DNA of 64,000 nucleotides, taken from contig PDIP01000035.1 in assembly GCA_002811645.1 (NCBI GenBank), forward strand, positions 94,010 to 158,009, read 5' to 3'. The number at the start of each line of letters is the position of its first letter. Position 1 is the first letter of the stretch. The translations under genes and the position numbers were made by a program. A model generated the notes under the pieces. The model was not told where the DNA came from. It did no database searches and saw only the letters and a program-made list of their open reading frames with translations. Origin of the DNA: Corallochytrium limacisporum (taxonomy: Eukaryota > Opisthokonta). Positions 59,327 through 64,000 of the stretch are shown one piece after another.

Positions 59327-60427
59327 ATGATTGCGAGATGCCTACTCTTGTTTACGCTGGTCGTGAGTCTATCGACGGCCAGTGAAGTCGCAAGAGCGGA
59401 GGAAGCATATCGGAAAGAGCTTCCAGAGGTGGTGGTGGGCGGATACGCCCCTGAGTGTGCTGCAGGTGGATCAAATAAGGCCGTATTGGCCTCCGTTGAA
59501 AAAGGTGTGAACTTGGTTTTGTGGTTTTCAATGTTCCTGATCTCAGTGGACGGGAACCCGACTATCAAGATCCCATTCGACATGGGATGTGTAGCCAAAA
59601 CTATTGAGGAAAGCTACAGGTACAACCCAAATGTACTCCACTTCATCAGTGTCGGAGGTTGGAATGCCCCTCATCCTGATCTCACATGGAGTGGCCGTGA
59701 ATGGAACAACATCTTCAACGAATGGGAGCGAGAACAATTCACTGAGGCGGGCAAACCGGATATGCGTTTTGATGGTATTGATTGGGATATTGAAGGGAAC
59801 GATGATCCATCATCAGAATTCAACCACGTCAAACCTGAGACCCTCGAACTGGTTTTGGACATGTCCCGCCATGCCAAGGAGGAGGGAAGGCTGATCAAAA
59901 TGGTTCCGGCAGAATCTTACCTGGATCCCTATGTTCATCGTTACGATAATAGCTTATTGCACGCGTACCCTTGGTGGCATCCAGAGTTTAAATACCATGG
60001 TAGGAACACCTATGCGCCGTTACTTTGGCATCATGTCCATCTCTTCGATTTCATCGATGTCCAACTGTATGAGACTTTCTCCCGAGCGCACTACATGATC
60101 GACTACGAGGGATATGATGTGCAGAGAGTGCTCGATGACCTTTGCAACCGCTATGCTGACGGGTGGAAGATATTCCATCACGGCCATGTTCACCATACTC
60201 ATGTTCCTCTTTCGAAACTGATGTTCGGATTCTCCACTGGCATCACGCCGGGAAGGATGCTATTTGTAGAGCCTGCCGACATCGTCAAGGCATTCAAGCA
60301 CAATACTGACTGTACCCCGCGAGGGTTGATGTACTGGAACATTGAACTTGATGAAAAGCCAGTTAACGGAACAGATGAGATCGTCCACTTTGCTAGAGAC
60401 TTTGGCAGCCTTACCCGTGACTACTAA
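59327..60427 (+). CDS. Secreted GH18 chitinase-like protein
   Basis: This 366-residue protein has an N-terminal signal peptide (MIARCLLLFTLVVSLSTASE) and a GH18 TIM barrel. The strand-3 motif ISVGGWN is at 107-113. The catalytic DxxDxDxE motif reads FDGIDWDIEG, with D149, D152, D154 and the acid E156 all present. The barrel end has GLMYWNIELDE. Complete catalytic residues suggest an active chitin or related beta-1,4-GlcNAc hydrolase. There is no chitin-binding module or GPI signal. The family's general role would be cell-wall remodelling or degradation of chitin substrates. A TATAAA-like ATATAAA lies 19 bp before the ATG. Confidence 0.85.
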   Translation: MIARCLLLFTLVVSLSTASEVARAEEAYRKELPEVVVGGYAPECAAGGSNKAVLASVEKGVNLVLWFSMFLISVDGNPTIKIPFDMGCVAKTIEESYRYNPNVLHFISVGGWNAPHPDLTWSGREWNNIFNEWEREQFTEAGKPDMRFDGIDWDIEGNDDPSSEFNHVKPETLELVLDMSRHAKEEGRLIKMVPAESYLDPYVHRYDNSLLHAYPWWHPEFKYHGRNTYAPLLWHHVHLFDFIDVQLYETFSRAHYMIDYEGYDVQRVLDDLCNRYADGWKIFHHGHVHHTHVPLSKLMFGFSTGITPGRMLFVEPADIVKAFKHNTDCTPRGLMYWNIELDEKPVNGTDEIVHFARDFGSLTRDY

Positions 60428-60751
60428 GTGGGAGATAGACGGATCAAGAGCAGACTTTTTGGTTGAATAGAAAGTGGTACGCCGTGTTTTCAAATTAACT
60501 GACCCCTAATACATAAAATTAAGAATTCTTTGCGTGTGCGACCCCATCACAACGAGCACACCTCCTGTGAGAACACGATTGTGTTCACAGGGTGTGATCA
60601 TTGACTGGATTGCCGATCTTGGTATCGCACGAAACCGTGTTCTAGGATGAGCCCGGCTGGGTACATACAAGGTCTTGCTAGTGATTGTGTGGCAGCCATG
60701 GGCACAGGTTTGTAATTTTGTACTCTGTGTTAAGGGAAGTCCACACAGTCT

Positions 60752-61564
60752 ATGGCATCATCTTCAATGAGGCGCTTGCCTCTCTATATCGCAGCCATCG
60801 TGGCAGGGTTCGTGACAGGCGTCGGCGTGAAAGAGGTGTATACAGAGGCAGGGATTGATGGTACACGGGGAAATGTTTTCACGGAGGCACTAAAATATGG
60901 CCAGCCCAGCAGTGAAAATCTTCGTGTTTTCGAGGCCTATGTCCTGTCATACAACACACGAACCCGTACTGCTAATTGGGTTGCAGAACACTTATCTTCT
61001 GAGAAACTCAAATTGCCTAGATTAGACCGTACAAAATGTGAATTTTTAGAAGACAAGCGATTCGCTCCGTTACATAGAGCTACAAACATGGACTATAGAA
61101 GGAGTGGCTACGACCGTGGACATCTTGCGGCAGCAGGGAACCACAAATCAACTCAAAATGCACAATGTGAAACCTTCTACCTTTCCAACATCGCACCGCA
61201 GGTTGGACCAGGGTTCAATCGTGATTATTGGAACAAGCTAGAGAACTCCATTCGGGACAAGGCAATGATAATGAAGAACACGTATATCATCACGGGTCCC
61301 CTGTACATGCCTACCCGCCGGACAGATGGGAAGAAATATGTTGAGTATGAGGTGATCGGTCCAAATGATGTTGCAGTCCCTACGCACTTTTTTAAGGCTG
61401 TTGTCTACGAGCCCTTTTCAGGTCCACTTGTCGAGGAGTATTACATACTGCCCAATAAAGCGATCCCAGATGAGGCTGCATTGGCAACGTTCCGCACAAC
61501 CCCGCAGGTCATTGAACATGCCGGTGGGATACACCTGTTCCCCAAATTACGTCCCCGCACTTGA
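60752..61564 (+). CDS. NUC1: Mitochondrial DNA/RNA non-specific endonuclease (EndoG/NUC1)
   Basis: This 270-residue mitochondrial nuclease degrades DNA and RNA; relatives act in mtDNA turnover, paternal mtDNA removal and cell death. Residues 8-26 form a hydrophobic segment that would anchor it in the inner membrane. The catalytic block DRGHLAAAGNH is at 121-131, with the general base H124. FYLSNIAPQ follows, then GFNRDYWNKLE with the metal-binding Asn. IITGPLYMP and VPTHFFKAV, also family blocks, come next. The length is slightly below animal EndoG at 297. All active-site residues are present. It converges on the HSF gene with 107 bp between stops. Confidence 0.93.
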   Translation: MASSSMRRLPLYIAAIVAGFVTGVGVKEVYTEAGIDGTRGNVFTEALKYGQPSSENLRVFEAYVLSYNTRTRTANWVAEHLSSEKLKLPRLDRTKCEFLEDKRFAPLHRATNMDYRRSGYDRGHLAAAGNHKSTQNAQCETFYLSNIAPQVGPGFNRDYWNKLENSIRDKAMIMKNTYIITGPLYMPTRRTDGKKYVEYEVIGPNDVAVPTHFFKAVVYEPFSGPLVEEYYILPNKAIPDEAALATFRTTPQVIEHAGGIHLFPKLRPRT

Positions 61565-61671
61565 GGTCAAGCCATGCTGGCAATGAAGTTCGTGTAATAT
61601 AGACTATGCATGATGTAGGTAGTATGTATGTAGGATGCAAAGATGAGACGACTGATATAGCAAGAAAGACA

Positions 61672-62754
61672 TCAGTCCAGCTCGATGCTCCACTTGCTGT
61701 CTTGATCGCCAGTGGTTTCCTTGCCATGGTCCGCGCCTTGGCCAATGGTCGGTTGCTGCTTCCTGTTCATCATATTAATGTTGCCAAGACTATCAAAGGA
61801 ATTCATGTCGAAGCTACTGTTCGGGAAGAGCTGCTGACTTGGATACAAGAGATTGGACTTCATATCCTCGTGCTGGTTGTTCTGGACTCCATCATTCATG
61901 TTCTTGACATCATTAGAGAAGCTCAGTTTGAATCCTATATCCTCCTGGGAAGGATTCATCTTGTTAAAGAACGTCAGTTGGCTCTGGTGCTGAGGAATTG
62001 ACCAGCTGAAATCAGTGGCAAGGTGCGCAGTCCTTAAAGCCTGTTGCTGAAGTTGGAGTCTTTGGTATTCCGCTAACAGATCTGGATCCATGGGCGGCAC
62101 AGTATTCCGAGTCAGAGGAGTCGGCAACTGTCCTTGGCGGTTAATATTAGGATCGTGGTGCCAATGATTGAAACTACCACTAGCGAGTGCCTTAGGATCG
62201 AAATTCGACGGAATCTGACCAGCTTGGGACAGATTGGGCATGCTCATACGTGTGTTCACTATCTTGGTCTTTTCAGCCTCCATCGTTGCTCGGAGGTCAG
62301 TGTCTCCTGAATAGTAGCCAAGGTAGCGTGAATGACAAATGTTATCACCTTTAACACGCTTTTCCATGCCACGGCGGCGCTTCATCTTGTTGACAAGGTC
62401 AACCTTTCCCCTCTGGAAGTAAGGATGGCTGAACGCGATACATCGCTCGACAACGTCAGCTAGTTCACAACCAGGTGGTACCGCATGAGATACTTGAGAT
62501 CCCTCGCGAAGAACCGTAAGTAATTCGGAAGCTGAGAACTTGTGGAAGCCATACATGTTCAATTGACGAATGAATGACTTGATCTTTGTCTGTTTGAAGA
62601 GCTGCTGTAGTACTTCGCGTTCAAACTTGTGCTTGTCTGGGATGAAGACAAAGGTTCCGTCCCGGGACCAGGAAAGGTTTTCTGTAGATCTTTGCATGTT
62701 GATATAATCCCACAATGTGTGGACGAATGTCATTTGACTGTTTTCTGCCATCAT
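61672..62754 (-). CDS. HSF-type transcription factor
   Basis: This 360-residue protein carries a heat-shock-factor DNA-binding domain at about residues 8-120. Visible blocks are MTFVHTLWDYIN, LSWSRDGTFVFI, the wing region VLQQLFKQTKIKSFIRQLNMYGFHKF with the recognition helix, and CIAFSHPYFQRGKVDLV followed by basic KMKRRRG. The first ATG is at 62754. No long HR-A/B heptad region follows, unlike canonical HSF1; the rest is Gln/Asn/Met-rich and could activate transcription. It may therefore be a specialised HSF-like regulator (Sfl1/Mga1 type) rather than the heat-shock factor itself. Confidence 0.87.
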   Translation of the reverse strand: MMAENSQMTFVHTLWDYINMQRSTENLSWSRDGTFVFIPDKHKFEREVLQQLFKQTKIKSFIRQLNMYGFHKFSASELLTVLREGSQVSHAVPPGCELADVVERCIAFSHPYFQRGKVDLVNKMKRRRGMEKRVKGDNICHSRYLGYYSGDTDLRATMEAEKTKIVNTRMSMPNLSQAGQIPSNFDPKALASGSFNHWHHDPNINRQGQLPTPLTRNTVPPMDPDLLAEYQRLQLQQQALRTAHLATDFSWSIPQHQSQLTFFNKMNPSQEDIGFKLSFSNDVKNMNDGVQNNQHEDMKSNLLYPSQQLFPNSSFDMNSFDSLGNINMMNRKQQPTIGQGADHGKETTGDQDSKWSIELD

Positions 62755-64000
62755 GATCAAGGATGCTTACTCAAAGAATCCTTGATTCAGCTTAATGGAC
62801 ACTGGGAACTTAGAGCACAGTCAGATTTCATACCCATGGCTGTGGTGGGACCCTTGAAATACTAGACGGTCTCTTAGGCCTCTGGTTTAGACTGTCCATG
62901 AGCGTCGTATACTTGTCCCAAAGAAGGTAAAGACAATCATTATCTCCATATCTGTATCAAACTGTGTACGCTGTGTGTGACGAAACTGTGAGGCCTTGGA
63001 ATGGGATCGTATCGCCCCGTTTTCGCAGGTTGAGAACCTGCGTATTACAAGGAGAGGGGAATGGGGGAAAGGAGAAAAAATGGCAATCCAACAAACTCGC
63101 GGCGGGGAAGAACGGAGAGTGCCCCGCCCCCCGCCGGGGGGGGGGGGGGCAAACAGGGGAAAGGAACGGTAAGTGCCTGATTTAGACCGGGAATGAGTGA
63201 CAATTTGAGTACTAGCAGTAAATTCGGGTGCGCTTTAAATCATAGCAGAAAACGGAGAATGTTATTGCTGCGAAACATCATTCATTTGGAATTTAACTTG
63301 CTTTGTATTCATTATTTGGGCGCGTGTGGAGGAGATGATATGGTTCGTAGAGGAAGCGGGAAAAAAGAACCGGGCGACCCAATTCAAGTTGCGTTTCAAA
63401 TTGTCCGTGAACTTTCGACCTGCGAAACGGCTCAACCGACTGTCAATCATGGAACAGAGATTCCAATAAGAAGCACTGCACAGTGCAGGGAGGAGAATAC
63501 TTCGTTTTTCATCACTGCACGATCGTGCGCGCCCTTGGTAGCATGACCTTTCCTGTCTGCCTGTCCTAATTCGTAGCGTTTGGCTTTGCTGATCTCCACA
63601 CTCTAACATTTTTCGTTTTCTACGACGAAATATCTCGCTCATCAACTCTACAATCCCTTATTATGTCCCCCCGCCTCTCTTTCATGGAACCGAGATCTAA
63701 TAATTGTTCGTTTTCTTGCGCTCGGCTTTGTCCTGTGAAGCGAGCGAGCTGTGCTTGCAGCGATGTGTTTGAAACAATACTAACTCACCACTTTGGGTTA
63801 TTGACTGGGCGCGGCTGTCCAGTATACATTAGGACACACCGTAAGGGAGGGTTCAAGAGAGACGTTTGCTCGAAGAGGTTGCGATTTGTCGCTCATACGT
63901 GGTATGTTGGGGACGAACAGCAATGCCGGTGGGCTCCGGGATCGCCCGTAAAGTCAATCCTAGGAGAACAAAGGCCAAACTGCAAGCGAAAGACCAAGAA
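62755..64000. other. Right-end flank, no gene recognised
   Basis: This is the presumed promoter side of the HSF gene. It contains a C-run/G-run palindrome at 63122-63149 (GCCCCCC then GCC and fourteen G). Short frames at 63193-63645 overlap on both strands without recognisable features. A gene could begin beyond the edge. Confidence 0.5.
63122..63149. repeat. C-run/G-run tract
   Basis: CCCCGCCCCCCGCC is followed by fourteen G, another member of the recurring GC-palindrome class. Confidence 0.7.

Overview
The window is nuclear DNA of a eukaryote, most likely an early-diverging zoosporic (flagellated) fungus or a close fungal relative. It carries an ALR/MNR2-type CorA magnesium transporter, a COQ11-type dehydrogenase, a giant membrane protein ending in a DUF3492/GT4 (PelF-like) glycosyltransferase and a GH18 chitinase-like protein. 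These sit beside a motile-cilium assembly factor (CFAP298) and a RHAMM/HMMR-like coiled-coil protein, which non-flagellated yeasts and moulds generally lack. The mevalonate enzyme is the animal-type phosphomevalonate kinase. The genes are intron-poor: only one gene, for the mitochondrial ribosome recycling factor, needs introns to be read, and both of its introns have a TACTAAC branch site and AG acceptor. The species is not identified.

Layout: 0.8-3.8 kb RNF10-like RING ligase and PMVK (both -); 4.3-7.5 kb a large, probably beta-propeller protein (+); 7.5-8.7 kb phosphoserine aminotransferase (-); 10.1-10.5 kb ribosomal protein eL30 (+); 11.7-13.7 kb CorA transporter (+); 13.8-14.5 kb COQ11-like (-); 15.2-17.4 kb prolyl oligopeptidase (+); 17.4-19.0 kb TCAIM-like mitochondrial protein (-); 19.0-25.8 kb a gene-poor tract with E2F-type sites and possible decayed coding sequence; 25.8-30.1 kb a small ORF (+), RRF (-, three exons), CFAP298 (+) and TGS1 (-); 30.1-33.6 kb a second gene-poor tract with an assembly gap; 33.6-44.9 kb TMEM128-like (+), Asteroid-like nuclease (-), secreted sulfatase-fold protein (-), HMMR-like (+), SEN2 (-) and an unknown coiled-coil protein (-); 46.3-55.6 kb the 3116-residue membrane glycosyltransferase (-); 59.3-62.8 kb GH18 (+), EndoG/NUC1 (+) and HSF-type factor (-).

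Most genes are housekeeping and do not form a pathway cluster. Three organising themes stand out. Eight convergent gene pairs have stop codons only 9-616 bp apart, most under 110 bp, while divergent and tandem spacers are long. Intergenic DNA repeatedly contains C-run/G-run palindromes, one of them bordering the assembly gap. E2F/MBF-like TTTTSGCGCS sites lie upstream of the large propeller-like gene and inside the 19-25 kb tract. No tRNA, rRNA, CRISPR or intact transposon was recognised.
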